From Athripsodes cinereus (lineage: Eukaryota; Arthropoda; Insecta; Trichoptera; Leptoceridae), in NCBI GenBank assembly GCA_947579605.1, contig OX388314.1:25988000-26051999 (forward strand): DNA of 64,000 nucleotides, given 5' to 3'. This document shows, in pieces, positions 45,591-56,439 of the stretch (position 1 is its first letter; every line of letters starts with the position of its first letter). The notes beneath the pieces are model-generated. The model was not told the origin of the DNA and did no database searches. It saw only the letters and a list, made by a program, of their open reading frames with translations. Position numbers and translations under genes: made by a program.

Positions 45591-46744
45591 TTTTGAACCT
45601 CTCTAGAAAGGCGAAAGCCGTTTTTTTATTTTATTTATTCTGTAAGGATCAAACAGTTGAAACAATAAGTACAAACATTAAATAAAACAACAATGAGCAA
45701 ACCAATTAAGACCCCTTTCTTACCAATCTAATAAACATAAATTTGAGGTAGTTCATTAAATAAAAAGATACATGAAGACTTATAATGCATAACACATAAA
45801 AATCTAAAAAAATGAGAAAATTTAAAAAATGTATAGGTACCTTTTATAAAAATAAATAAATAAAGAGGGCTATACTATTAAAGTTCATAAGTCACTTTGG
45901 CCAAAATTCTACATAGCGTAGTATCGCTTCCACATAGAAATTCAAAGATACGTTTATTTATGTTTTACATAGATGGCTTTATGTATTAGTATTAGAAGTA
46001 GTACCTACTAGACAAGACAGTATATATATTAAGTATATTATCACTATGTACCGAACAGACACTATTAGACAGTACCGCACTGCATTCCACAAGGTAACGG
46101 GATTTTATTATTATCATTGTACCTACATTATTAATATACAAGATACACACTAACTAGTGTTGTACTGAATAGTGCTTTAAACCGAATACCGGATGACCGG
46201 AAATATAGGTTCCTAATAAGTATAGGTTCCTAATAAGTATAGGTTTTATTTATTTATTTTATTCTTGTGCAGATCATCAGTTACGTGATAAAAAAAATCC
46301 TCAAGTATAAAGCTCTCCGAACGATCTATTCCCCTTTCATGTCATGGTCTAACGTAAAAATTTCAAAATATTCGGTTTATAAAATCCCCATCTAATGGTA
46401 CGTCTTTTTACTCATCATCTTTCATCGTACATGCTATCAGAGTCTGAAACAATTTCCCATATGATATTCGATCCTCTTCATCTTTAGGCTCATTCAAATA
46501 TAAAGTAAAATCTCTCATAAACAACCCACCACCTCTTTAAAAGTACACAGTACTCACATAGATACATGTGTATCAAGATCAATTGTTCAAATTGTTCAAT
46601 TAAAAAGAAAAGTTGAGTTGCATTCAATTGCATTTATAATAAGTATGCTTGTTTTCCTCTGAATTTAGGTCTAGTAGGTATAAAAAAATGATTTAAATTT
46701 ATATTATTTTATCTTACTCTGTCGATATCAAAATGATAAATTTG
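45591..46744. other. AT-rich non-coding sequence
   Basis: No gene is seen. A short direct duplication 'taggttcctaataagta' is repeated at about 46207 and 46223. Confidence 0.4.
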
Positions 46745-47060
46745 CTATACTATACCCTCACGCCGTGTCCCAAGTGGGGTAGACAGAGAGAACGGAACAC
46801 CAAATAGATCTATCTTTACACACTTCCTTAGTTTCCTCCACATTCATACAGTTTCCCATGCACACACGTCGGTTCCTCTTACTCAACACACGGCCGTCCT
46901 TGAGAGTTTGATACACGTGATCAAGCCACGTGGTTCTCGGTCACCCGCTCTTCCTCACACCCTTTCTTTCAAATAAATATAACCTTTTTGTCATTCTTAC
47001 CTCCTTCATTCGTTCAATATCTCCAAACCACCGTGTCCCACCAACATGTCCAAACCAACG
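46745..47060 (-). pseudogene. LINE family 2, decayed 3' fragment
   Basis: The minus frame reads RWFGDIERMKEVRMTKRLYL, FERKGVRKSG, a frame break, then LDHVYQTLKDGRVLSKRNRR, KEVCKDRSIW, SVYPTWDTA. The tail (GGTATAGTATAG) matches the intact copy at 44003-44482, but the frameshift makes it a pseudogene. Confidence 0.8.
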
Positions 47061-47701
47061 ATAAACTTTCTTTGATTTTATAATTTTTGGCATATATTGA
47101 CTATCCGAAATCCGGCTGGGTTTTGGTTTACCAACCGGATATAGATACATTTCACCTCTATACACACAAACATTTTAATGTATTATTATTATTAATTGTT
47201 CTTTACCGCTTGTACAGAATGCCGCTTGTATAAAATAAATTATTACCTACTATGTACTCATTATATACTACTAACAAGTACATAATGTATAAAATACTTT
47301 GGTAGTAAGTTTGTTCGCTTGTAGGTAATGTTGTGATCAAGTGAAAATGTTTTAAAACTCTATGCCAGGTGCGTGGAAATTGTGTTTTTAAGGAGCTTTT
47401 AACCGATATTTTTTTTAAATTTCATGTGTATGTTTAGGTTTAGAAACCTGCAGACCCTTTGTTGAAAGGACATCGTATTGTAGACAATATTTTTTAAGCA
47501 ATTCTCATTCCAGTTCTGCTAAATTCGTTGATTATTGTCATTATGATTCTTATGTTACCATAAATAAGTTGTTTAGTTATTAGTATTATATTATTATGTT
47601 CGTCAATTACTAGAATTCTTCTTCTACCAGTGCCGTATCAGCTGCCCCCGACGTTGGGGATCACTCTGGAGAATCTTTACTCGTCTCACGCTGTTCGGAC
47701 C
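47061..47701. other. AT-rich non-coding sequence
   Basis: No gene is seen. Confidence 0.35.
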
Positions 47702-47907
47702 AGAGGCCTGAGTCAAACACACATTTTAGCGTTACGTTTTCGTTCCGTTAGCGTTCAAATGCAGACGACGTTGCGCCAAAGTGTAAATTTTCGTAACTAT
47801 TGTGTATCTTAGCAACGAAATTGACACTTGCTTGCAACATCGTCTGAAATTCAAACGCTAACGGAACGAAAACGTAACGTGAAAATGTGTTTTGACTCAG
47901 GCCTCAG
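47702..47907. repeat. Palindromic MITE (family B), copy 2
   Basis: The ends are AGAGGCCTGAGTCAAA and TTTTGACTCAGGCCTC. The arms carry the same CGTTTTCGTTCCGTTAGCG block as copy 1 at 7310-7475 and its complement. The central spacer is about 40 bp longer than in copy 1 ('tatcttagcaacgaaattga'). Confidence 0.85.
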
Positions 47908-48669
47908 CTCTCCCATCTGTGTTTTTCCGGTTCACTGCCGTATATTACGCAGCAACGACATCTGCCTCCTTCCCATTCCACGACGTCCCTCATAATAAAA
48001 TAGTTAGGCTATATTACGTGTTTCATTTACCAGAAAACAAACTATGTTGTGAGACTGTGGGAGAAAGCAGAAAGCTATTAAACCGACCCAGAAGAAAATG
48101 GCAAACACAAAATTAGCGTCAAACATTTGTGATTCAAAAGAATCGGTTTGGACAAGCCAGAGGTCTCAGAGGAAATAGCTGTAATTATCATGTATCTCTT
48201 TTGAGGATGTACCCAGGAGCAGTGGGCCATCGATCCAATACTAAGGACAAAGGGAAGAAGAAAATATAGATGATTAGAAATGATTCACCAGATTTCAAAA
48301 TAATATGTAAGTTATGTATTTTTGCGATTCCGGTTGTGAATCATGAATTTAGAACACGTAGTACTTACGTAGAATCAGAATCATTGATTATTAATTACTT
48401 TTCTGAATAAGATAATAAGAATAATTTACAATGCAGCGGAACCATCATCGATCATTCTACGAATTATGACAAGATCTTGTTATATGCATGTTTAATAATA
48501 TTATTTTCATTGCAACTTGGTATTTCATAATTACACAATATCGATAAATCCTCATAAACTTGACGTCAGGATAGTATTGTCTGCAGCATGTCAAATGTCA
48601 ATGAGTAATATTACGTGTTCAGTTCATATAAATTATTACAATACACAATCATAATAATAATTTGGTATG
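47908..48669. other. Non-coding sequence, possible LINE scrap
   Basis: At 48050-48114 a frame reads GESRKLLNRPRRKWQTQN, loosely like the basic tail of LINE ORF2 proteins, but this is too short to support. Nothing else is seen. Confidence 0.3.
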
Positions 48670-48830
48670 TTAGAAAATTATGCAGTGACTACCCCACTTG
48701 TGGGTACTGCTGTTATGGAATAAATAAGTGGACTGAAAATATTGCGTGTGGTAGGCAAGCTGTCATCTCCATGCCAACAAAGAATTAAGACATTCAGGAT
48801 GGGTGGCGAACCTCATCTGTGAGTCTCTAT
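48670..48830 (+). repeat. Diverged DR1 copy
   Basis: 'taccccacttgtgggtactg', 'gcaagctgtcatctccatgc', 'gacattcaggatgggtggcg' and 'acctcatctgtgag' follow DR1. Confidence 0.65.
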
Positions 48831-48842
48831 TTTTATTAGATT

Positions 48843-49120
48843 AGGCAGTTAACTAGATGACTAGGCGGTTGGTAGGTATGTAGGCATTCAATTAAATGTC
48901 GGCATTTTAGCCTTTTCGTTGAATCACAATGACGCACTATACGTTCAACATTCCGCCTGATCGGAGCTAACCCGATTGTTGAAATTTAGTTTCTTTATCT
49001 ATCACTGTGGCGCTAGGATTGTTAAATGTCACGTTGAACAATCAGCCTAGACTTCTGTTAGCCATTCAATTGAATGTCAGTTTTCAACTAACCACCTGTA
49101 GACATTCAGTCAACTGGCTA
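48843..49120. repeat. Foldback MITE (family D)
   Basis: The left arm (AGGCAGTTAACTAGATGAC ... GGCATTCAATTAAATGTC) matches the reverse complement of 49061-49120 (GCCATTCAATTGAATGTC ... AACTGGCT), with arms of about 60 bp. The interior also contains 'gttcaaca' and 'gttgaaca' oppositions. It is non-coding. Confidence 0.65.
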
Positions 49121-49299
49121 ATTCAACTATCTGGAAACTTATTATATCCTCCCCCCTCATCCAACCCTTCACCATTCTCCTGTAGCTACAGCTCTACCAC
49201 CAATACATCCATACAATCCATCCTCACACCCCTCCCCACACTCCACTCCTTTCTTAATTATCTTGTATTATTTCTCCATTGTATTTAGTTTTAAGTATT
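49121..49299. other. C-rich leader of the hammerhead-like locus
   Basis: 49150-49255 is strikingly C/T/A-rich on this strand ('cctcccccctcatccaaccc', 'cacacccctccccacactcc') with almost no G. It lies just 5' of the hammerhead-like motif and may belong to the same element. Confidence 0.4.
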
Positions 49300-49340
49300 T
49301 TTTCACTGAGGATGGACGTAGTCCGAAAAGCTTATGAAAA
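49300..49340 (+). ncRNA. Hammerhead-ribozyme-like motif, near consensus
   Basis: Stem I 5' strand TTTTCA (49300-49305), core CTGAGGA, one extra T, stem II GGAC, loop GTA, GTCC, then GAA, palindrome AAGCTT as stem III, A at the expected cleavage position, and TGAAAA pairing fully with TTTTCA. All expected core identities are present apart from the extra T, which also appears in the other candidates here. It would self-cleave after A49334 if folded, possibly as a dimer because stem III is tiny. Confidence 0.7.
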
Positions 49341-49844
49341 TATATAATACTTTGAATGAAAGACACGGTGTTTTAATTTAATCAAACTAAATATTTAATT
49401 ATGACGAACTTTCACAGTGTTTGCTCTTCGAAAATAAATAAATAACTTATTTACTTACTTACTTATTTACTTACTTATACTTATTTACTTACTTATGCAG
49501 CTATTCCTGTCCACTGCTGAACATCAAACTCCCCTCCAGAGGTCTCCACTTCACTACCCTTTTTGTCCATCTTTGATCTTTAAGTCTTATATGAGTAATC
49601 ACAAAAAACATTGATGATGATTCTGGATGATTTTATTTTATATCTCAAAACAATAAGAACTCAGTGTTTGAGTAAGCTTCAAATATTTTCTTATTATCTT
49701 TCTTGGGATTGTCATTATCATAGATATCACGAATTTTTTCACCAGCCTCAAAGCAGAACAAACATACTCGTATTGGCAATGTCCCCAGTAGGAAGAGCTG
49801 TTCAAATATTTAATTTTTTGCCACATGCCAAACTTGTTGTGGAG
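49341..49844. other. AT-rich sequence with TTAC microsatellite and a LINE scrap
   Basis: ACTTACTTAC-type units occupy about 49443-49495. 'tgtccactgctgaacatcaa' at 49508 resembles a LINE terminal signature. No gene is seen; the 124-codon frame at 49611-49985 crosses into the next repeat and shows no domain. Confidence 0.4.
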
Positions 49845-49985
49845 TGTCCATTGTGCCCTGTCACATGCACTATGGTGGATATTTTTGACACATCTCTACG
49901 TGCTGTGAGTTTTGCACAGTACTGGAGATCAGTTTTATTGTTTTCTTTTCTGGGTTTCGACACGAAAATAAAAAATAATATTTAA
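49845..49985 (+). repeat. Dispersed repeat shared with 18755-18850
   Basis: The longer of the two copies: 'tgtccattgtgccctgtcac', 'tatggtggatatttttgac', then about 50 bases absent from the other copy ('tttgcacagtactggagatc'), then 'gggtttcgacacgaaaata'. Confidence 0.7.
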
Positions 49986-50599
49986 TGGTCTGGTTAAATA
50001 CATTGATATATTTTGACGTGACGTATGCAGATTTGTAAGAAAAATTATTCTAGTTATGTTGTTATCTGGATACTGTTGATTTTCTTCTTGGATTGCATTG
50101 GCCTTCAGCTGTAATGATCCTTGTAAAAATCGTCTTATTATCAGTAATTTTTCTTCAGCGATATACTTGCAATGTTTCCGATATGTTTAGTTTATTCAGT
50201 AGGTGCCCAAATCGTCATAGAGACTTAGTACATAGTTTGATATCGTATGTTAATACTTATTATGTTTTATGTGTGTTTAAATTTGATGTATGCTTAAATT
50301 TCAGGTAAATAAAAACGGAAAAGACACCATTTCAATAATATTCAAAGTAGTTAACCTTTATTCCACTGTCAAGTATCGTTATTAGGTATTATGTTTCTTA
50401 TAAATAAGAAGTAGTCCAATGACACTTTGACAGTATAAAAACAATGGTAATAGTGTCAATAGGTATTCTCAATAAAACACACACTTTGTTTTGTATATAT
50501 TTTAACCTATTTATTTACTTCCTGCTGAAAATGAATTTTCATAATAAAAGTCGACTGGCAATTCCTGCACATAACAACAATTTTTAGAATATTTACTTT
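49986..50599. other. AT-rich non-coding sequence
   Basis: No gene is seen. Confidence 0.35.
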
Positions 50600-51560
50600 C
50601 TTTTTTTATTGTTTAACCGGATTTGGGTGCAGATGACATAAGCATCTCGATTGGAGAACCATGTTTACACAATGAAACATTGTGCTAAATGTAATTGGAA
50701 GAACTGAGAAAGGCGTCCCTCCGCTTTCGAGTGGGCACTATGCTGGCTTAAGTGATCACATTCTGTGTCCATGGACAACGTTCACCAACTCCACCATTCT
50801 CACTGTCACGATGTAAGGTTCACCAATCGAAAAACGTTTTATGCAAATCATAGAACCCTTTTTATGGTTTGCATAAAACGTTGATGACCAATGATTGAAT
50901 ACCAATTTTAACTCTCAATCATTTTCAGTATGTGGTGCTCGTTGCTGGAACAATCTCCCTTCTTTTCGTAGAATGTCTCAATATTTCCATGAATACAAAA
51001 CAAAAGTTATTAACCATTTGATGATGATGTGCAAAAAGAATTAAAAAAATATTAGGTAAATTAACATTTAATTCGCTGCACAAAATTCTAAACCAAATAA
51101 ATATCTCGATTGAAGAACTATATTTACACAGCATAAAATTGTACAAAATCTAATCGGAAGATGTGAGGAAGGTATCTTAACGCTTACGAATTGGCTTTAG
51201 GCTGGCTTAAGTGATCACTTTCAGTGTTCATAGACAACGCTCACCAGTTCCAACATTCTCACGGTCACGATAATATATAAGGTCCACCGATCGAGAAACA
51301 TTTAATGAAAACTATAGAAACAACCATTTTTTTGGAATCTCATATTTCAGACCTTGATTGGTGACATATGGATCTAATATCTTGACAGTGATTATGGCGC
51401 ATTTGGTGGTGGTGAAAGTGATCACTTAAGCCAGCCAAGAGTCAATTCGTAAACGTTGGGACACCTTTCTTACTTTTTCGATTGGAATTGACATTTCGAC
51501 ACAATGATACATTTTATAGACATGGTTCTCTAATCGAGATATCGAATAAGTTTTGTCGTC
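50600..51560. repeat. MITE family A cluster (largest copy or nested copies)
   Basis: The left outer end is CCGGATTTGGGTGCAGATGA at 50629, the complement of 1017-1036. The motif GGCTTAAGTGATCAC occurs at 50744-50758 and 51203-51217, and its complement at about 51418-51435. 'tccatggacaacgttcacca', 'aatcgaaaaacgttttatgc' and 'catggttctctaatcgagat' repeat in both orientations. This looks like two partly overlapping family A copies, one inserted beside the other. No transposase is present. Confidence 0.75.
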
Positions 51561-52734
51561 TGCGCTTTCTTACCATATAAAACTTAAGTATTAGTACAAA
51601 AATATATACAACTTTCGTTCCACTATGTGAACAACAACTAAGCTACTATTTTTAGATAAATTAAAACAGACGTTTCTATCTAGCGTAGATTAAACCACAA
51701 GAAAGATATTTTGAAGATTGATAATGACCTAAATAGTCAAAAGACGTTTCTCTCATTTTTCAATTTGAAGTCCAAGAAAACTCTTGTTTTGATTCATCCA
51801 ATTATGGATTTATTCTACTTGTGCGCCAATACAATAAATATCAAACTATCCTTCCCAGACGGCAACTCCCATTATTGGGGTAGTCAGTGAAATCCCTGAA
51901 CATAATTTACGTTCAGTCTTCTTCTCAGAGCCATAAGATATGCAAGACTACTGAACTAGAATAGTGAAAATTAAATTATATTTATATGTAGATACATTAA
52001 TATAAATTTTCAATAAGAGATTTTGGTTCAACCTTATAAATTCCGCGAAAATACCGTAACAGTTTTTTAAATGAATAATTCAGATATTTTTACGGTCTCG
52101 TGAATTTGAAATTATGTACGTACAATTATAAATTCACTAATTATTAAAAACTATGATAAAGATCTATGATATATTTCGTACAAGACTTAATTTTAAATTT
52201 GCGCGAAATAGTTGAACACGAATCTGATTAAAAAAATTTGTAGGTACGAATCATCTCTACGTACTTTTTAATACATTTTTAATTTTATAAATATGTATAC
52301 CTATTTATTTTAAAATTAGTTGGTTTTATTCTTAAAATTTGTTGTAAATGTAGGTATATTTTCGTTGTTTTTTTTATATTCAGTGATATCTCGCTGACCG
52401 TTAGATTTTTTCCGCGAAAATATAAATCTACGCTGTACCTTAATTTATTGCATAAAATAGATTAACTTTATTAAAAAGATCTTTGTGGCAATTAATAACA
52501 GTGACATGATAATTATTTTGTAATTTTCGTATCTTTTATTTTAATTTTTCTTAAAATGTTAAGGTGTTTAGAATGTTTAGGTGTTGCACGTACCGACGTC
52601 GTGTGGTAAAATTTTCCGCGAGAAATGATTCCAACACTGTCAGCCAGATGGGGCGGACGAACAATTTGCTGAGCGATTTTTGGCAATCAACGAAAATTTA
52701 TGAAAAAATATAATAAATATAAGTCATAATTAGC
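51561..52734. other. AT-rich non-coding sequence with a DR1 scrap
   Basis: 51865-51965 ('actcccattattggggtagt', 'cagtcttcttctcagagcca') is a faint DR1 copy. An exact GCGCGAAA occurs at 52201-52208. Otherwise nothing is seen. Confidence 0.35.
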
Positions 52735-52805
52735 ACAGAGTCGCTATGAATGAAGGGGGCTGATTTCTGCCCTGTGCTCCCCAGAGGAGTGTTGAGAGCG
52801 ATGAT
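52735..52805 (+). repeat. Repeat DR4, paired inversely with 53190-53255
   Basis: 'gggggctgatttctgccctg' and 'tgctccccagaggagtg' correspond to the reverse complement of 53190-53255. The pair is about 400 bp apart in opposite orientation. Confidence 0.55.
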
Positions 52806-53189
52806 GATGTTATTTGAAACAGAAGGATATTTCAGTTTGTTAAAATAGAAATAAGTTTCTTTGCGCATAAAGATAATGTGACAATGTTTGCTAATTATTC
52901 TGGACTTCTTATTAAGTATGCCTTTGACAGAAAGTATAATGATTCAGAAATTAGTCGATAGATTCTCGGGCTATCTCACTAATCATGAAATATTGTGATG
53001 TTTATACTAGAAATTGATAAGATTTTTTTGAATATTTTCAATTTTTAATAATAAAATTTAAGTATCACTTCACTTTATATAAACGTCAGAATGTTTTCGA
53101 ACAATATCTATTCATTATTAATGACAATGTCATATTTTTGATGATATTCTATTGATAATTAAACAAACTGATATTTAAAGTTTTTCATT
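52806..53189. other. AT-rich spacer between DR4 copies
   Basis: No gene is seen. Confidence 0.35.
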
Positions 53190-53255
53190 CATTCGATCTA
53201 CGTGTCCTCCTAGGAGCACAGAGCAAAAACCAACCTCCAAATCTATTCAGATTTA
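53190..53255 (-). repeat. Repeat DR4, reverse copy
   Basis: 'gtcctcctaggagcacagag' and 'caaaaaccaacctcc' are the complement of the 52735 copy. Confidence 0.5.
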
Positions 53256-53517
53256 AGCATACACGTCAAATATTATTTTTTAGAATAGGCATTCTATACA
53301 CATCTTGAATAATTGATCTGCGAAAATAAATTTCCCATCAAAAGAAATCTTGTAGAAAAATTTATTATGAACAATTATTCAGATTTTTTTTACCTAAACA
53401 GTAAATAATAAATGGATAAGATATTTAAGTACTTAAAATTAATTATAGGTCTATTGCTGAACATAATATGAAGACAAAATGAATCTCAATTTGATTCTAT
53501 GAATTCTTCCTACTTAC

Positions 53518-53555
53518 CATTTTGACTCGTGGCGAACGGTGTAAAATATACCAGA
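53518..53555 (-). CDS. Weak candidate exon
   Basis: A 38-base minus-strand segment lies between an acceptor-like TTTTGAATTAATTAG and a strong donor ATG|GTAAGTAGG. All three frames are open, so coding is not shown. It would disturb the phase between the better exon candidates at 58121 and 15535 unless another exon compensates. Confidence 0.2.
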
Positions 53556-53689
53556 CTAATTAATTCAAAAGGTAAAATGATGTTGATTAATCAAATTAAT
53601 TATGAAAATAGAGAAAATATATGATATAAAAATAATAAATGCTTCTTTATTTGTTCATTTCAACGACCACGTGGTGGCAAAAAAATTTC

Positions 53690-54110
53690 AAATTCAAATA
53701 TTTTTTTATTGAAACAATAGTTAACAGATTAAATATATACATACAGTAAACAAAATAATATTTTTTTATATTTAATATCTATTTCAGCCTCAAAATTGAG
53801 TAGAGCTCGTGTTTTCAGTGTTTTTAAGGTTATTTCTTTAAATTTAACAAATTCGATTTATCTATTCAATGTTAAATATTCAATAAATCAATATTTTTTG
53901 ATCGATATAGTTAAGAATAAATGACATTTTATAATAAATATTATTTGAAAAGATTCTAATAAAATATTGTATATTCAAATTCAAATATTTTTTATTTAAG
54001 TAAAATTTACAACTTAATAATATTACATACACACCTTATTACTAAAAAAACACATTTATTACATATTTGACCCTCAAAATTGAGCAGTGCTCGTGCTTTG
54101 AGCGTTTAAA
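53690..54110 (-). repeat. Two tandem-placed DR3 retroelement 3' ends
   Basis: Both 53690-53830 and 53985-54110 begin 'aaattcaaatattttttatt'-like (complement of a TTTGAATTTGAA end). They finish 'cctcaaaattgag' plus 'gctcgtg', related to 42340-42430. The two are about 150 bp apart in the same orientation. Confidence 0.6.
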
Positions 54111-54704
54111 CATATTTCATACAATTAACATCATACATAGTATATAGTATTGATTATTTTAATTTTCAAAATATTTATGGAAAATTTCATTTGACTCTAA
54201 TGGATATAAATATATATATTAAGAGAATAAAAAAAAATCTTTCTCATCAAAACCACACACCCTCTCATATTTTTTCCCCATTTTCATTTTTTTTCTCTTA
54301 ATTTGATATTAAATGGAAACTCTTTTGATGTTGTTTTCAATGAATTCCTAAGACGCATAAACACAATTTTCCAAGACAATCATTGTATGGATGTCAAGAA
54401 ATATTAACAATATTATTAGTTGTAGTATAATATAATTGTTATAGAAAATAATAACTCACTCACATTTCTTGGTATGTTATCCATGACAGAGAAATTCCAA
54501 ATCCAATCTTTGTAATTTCACAGTAAAATTTTAATAAAGCACAATATATTTTCTCATAATGTTTATGTTTTTATAAACGAGTGTTTTACGTACATCCTAG
54601 AAAAACTTTTCCACGGTCTTATTTCCAGGTTCTGGTTTCCAAATAAAAGCCAGTTGCTACTGCTTCAATGTGTCTCTTCATCTTGTGCAATTTGAACATC
54701 ATTC
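54111..54704. other. AT-rich non-coding sequence
   Basis: No supported gene is seen. A short minus-strand open piece at 54465-54515 before a GTGAGT has no acceptor and is treated as chance. Confidence 0.35.
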
Positions 54705-54830
54705 AATGGAAATTGCGCGAAATATTAAAGTATAAAAACTGCGAATATTTATAATTTTGCGCGAAAAGTAGATATCATCACCGTGTCTCGTGTGTTAGTT
54801 AGGTACTCTATTGCGCACATCCGCCGGTAA
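54705..54830 (+). promoter_or_regulatory. Candidate host promoter with TATA box and two E2F-type sites
   Basis: TATAAAA at 54731-54737 lies between two exact GCGCGAAA octamers (54715-54722 and 54759-54766), the complement of the E2F site TTTCGCGC. A CG-containing stretch follows and a strong splice donor CCG|GTAAGTA sits at 54831. TATA spacing would put a start near 54761-54768 and a first exon of about 65 bp. Paired E2F sites would suggest cell-cycle control. No repeat overlaps it. All of this is inference from motifs. Confidence 0.4.
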
Positions 54831-55620
54831 GTAAGGCGCTTGATTCGAATGATACCTATTCAAGCGACGGAAAAGATATTATCCCGCGTGAAGGAGGACC
54901 ACTCGATATTCCGCAAATGAACTGATTCGAAAATTTAATATGTAGTTTTTACGGTAAGATATAATATTTAGAGAAAAGAAAGTGGTTCGATGCGAAAAAT
55001 AAGTCGGAATGTGCAGTGATTTTAATATTATTTATCGTGTTGTATCCACGGGACAAGTACGCAACACCAGCGAGAAACTCGTTGACTGGTGAAACACACA
55101 CTAAAGTTTCTTATAATACGTTAGTTGGATTTAGTTGGCATTATCACTCAGTGCAACACATCTCTTTCATCTTCCCTCACCTCATAACACGGCACTCCGC
55201 CGCAAGAGTGACAGAGAGCGCCTCTGGCGTGTTAGTGTGCATAATTTCGACCTTCACAGACACACCTAGTTTTATTTGTATAATACACACATACATACAC
55301 ACTCGTGTATTCATTTGTTCATGGACTATATGTTTATATATTATAACTAATAATTTGGATAATTTTTTTCCGTGTAACCATTAACCCGATTTCCACAATC
55401 CCTAACTTCCCTAAAGGTGCAGTGTGTTCATCTGAAGATGAAAAAATAAATTTATGGAAAATTTGCACGGAAATTAGCGAAAAACGTGAAGAAAAAGTAT
55501 AAGGTCGGGCGCTGCTATACGCTGGGTGGGCTGTGTATATGATACACGAATGTTTACACTATTGCTACGTTTAGATGTGTTGGTAAGCAAAATGGCGGCC
55601 AGCATCATATAATATTTGTA
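54831..55620 (+). other. Unique segment, candidate 5' UTR or first-intron region
   Basis: The segment is less AT-rich than its flanks and has several CG dinucleotides ('cgctgctatacgctgggtgg'). A second donor-like TTG|GTAAGC sits at 55583. A 122-codon frame at 55016-55384 starts MILILFIVLYPRDKYATPAR but resembles no family I know and its tail is low complexity. I treat the segment as likely untranslated leader or intron of a host transcript rather than a confident gene. Confidence 0.35.
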
Positions 55621-55979
55621 AATTATTTAGACGACATTTATGGGATTTTCTTTTTCAAAAAAAAGACGATTAGGTATATTTCCATATATTCTACCAGAAA
55701 AACTCAATTGGAATAGAAAAAAAATATAAAGTTGCGGATAAAAATGAGGAATATTACATTATTACCATTTTTGGAAAACCGTCCTATAAAATGAAAAGTA
55801 AAGAAAAAATGCATGCATTTAATTTTTTTCCGTATTTAAGGACTGTATATAATTCTCTGAAAATTACAAAGAAGTAAATTACTTTGTCCGTAAATATAAT
55901 AAAAAAGGATTTTATATTAGTTCGGTCAAAGGAAAAATCCCATTAATTTTTCAAACATTTAGGTAATTTATGATCTTAG
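55621..55979. other. AT-rich non-coding sequence
   Basis: No gene is seen. Confidence 0.35.
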
Positions 55980-56390
55980 GCTTTCACGGCCGGCATCACT
56001 AGTAAAAAAGTTTTTTTCCAGGCTGAGCGACCGTGGTCTCCAGGGCAATTTATGTCCCAACTTTTCACCCACATCTGTGGCGGGCACCTTCAGGGGTCGG
56101 TTTACACGAGCCATCTATCACAGTTGAAACGATAAATAGGTATCTACCTAACTATAAGAAACCAGCACCTGCTGGTACATGTTTGAAACGATAGATCCCA
56201 TAAGAAACCTGCGTCTGCTGGTAGTGTTGCCAATCATACCTACTTAATGCAGTCGTTTCAAATGTGATTTACCGCTTATGTAAACTGACTCTTGAAAACT
56301 CCCGGTACAGTAGGTACTGCACATATTATGTAAAATGTGAACATATGTAAATAGCCCTGGAGACCACGGCCACTCAGCCCTACATTTTTT
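55980..56390. mobile_element. Inverted pair of Penelope-like terminal sequences
   Basis: The left end carries 'aggctttcacggccggcatc' and 'aggctgagcgaccgtggtct', signatures I associate with Penelope-like terminal repeats across animals. The block near 56016-56046 recurs inverted at 56353-56383 ('ccctggagaccacggccact'). On the minus strand of the left arm (56066-56105) lies a hammerhead-like motif: CTGAAGG, T, GCCCGC, loop, GTGGGT, GAAAAGTT, GGG. The last core A is changed to G. The right arm has a more decayed partner. Between them, 56125-56245 holds two diverged direct repeats around 'gaaacgata' and 'ctgctggta'. Confidence 0.65.
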
Positions 56391-56439
56391 TTTAAATTTA
56401 TTTATTCAATAAATCAAATGTTTTTGTGTAAACACTTTG

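Noticed and set aside
48362..48415. Exon-like segment between TTATTCAG and GTAAGTAC on the minus strand
   Set aside because: Every frame contains a stop.
49611..49985. 124-codon plus-strand frame
   Set aside because: Its second half is the dispersed repeat shared with 18755-18850 and the first half shows no recognisable features.
54465..54515. Minus-strand open piece with DWIWNFSVMDNIPRN before a GTGAGT
   Set aside because: There is no acceptor-like pyrimidine tract upstream, and the frame simply runs between a TGA and a TAA about 30 codons apart.
55016..55384. 122-codon plus-strand frame as a host protein
   Set aside because: No recognised domain and a low-complexity tail; the region fits an untranslated leader or intron at least as well.
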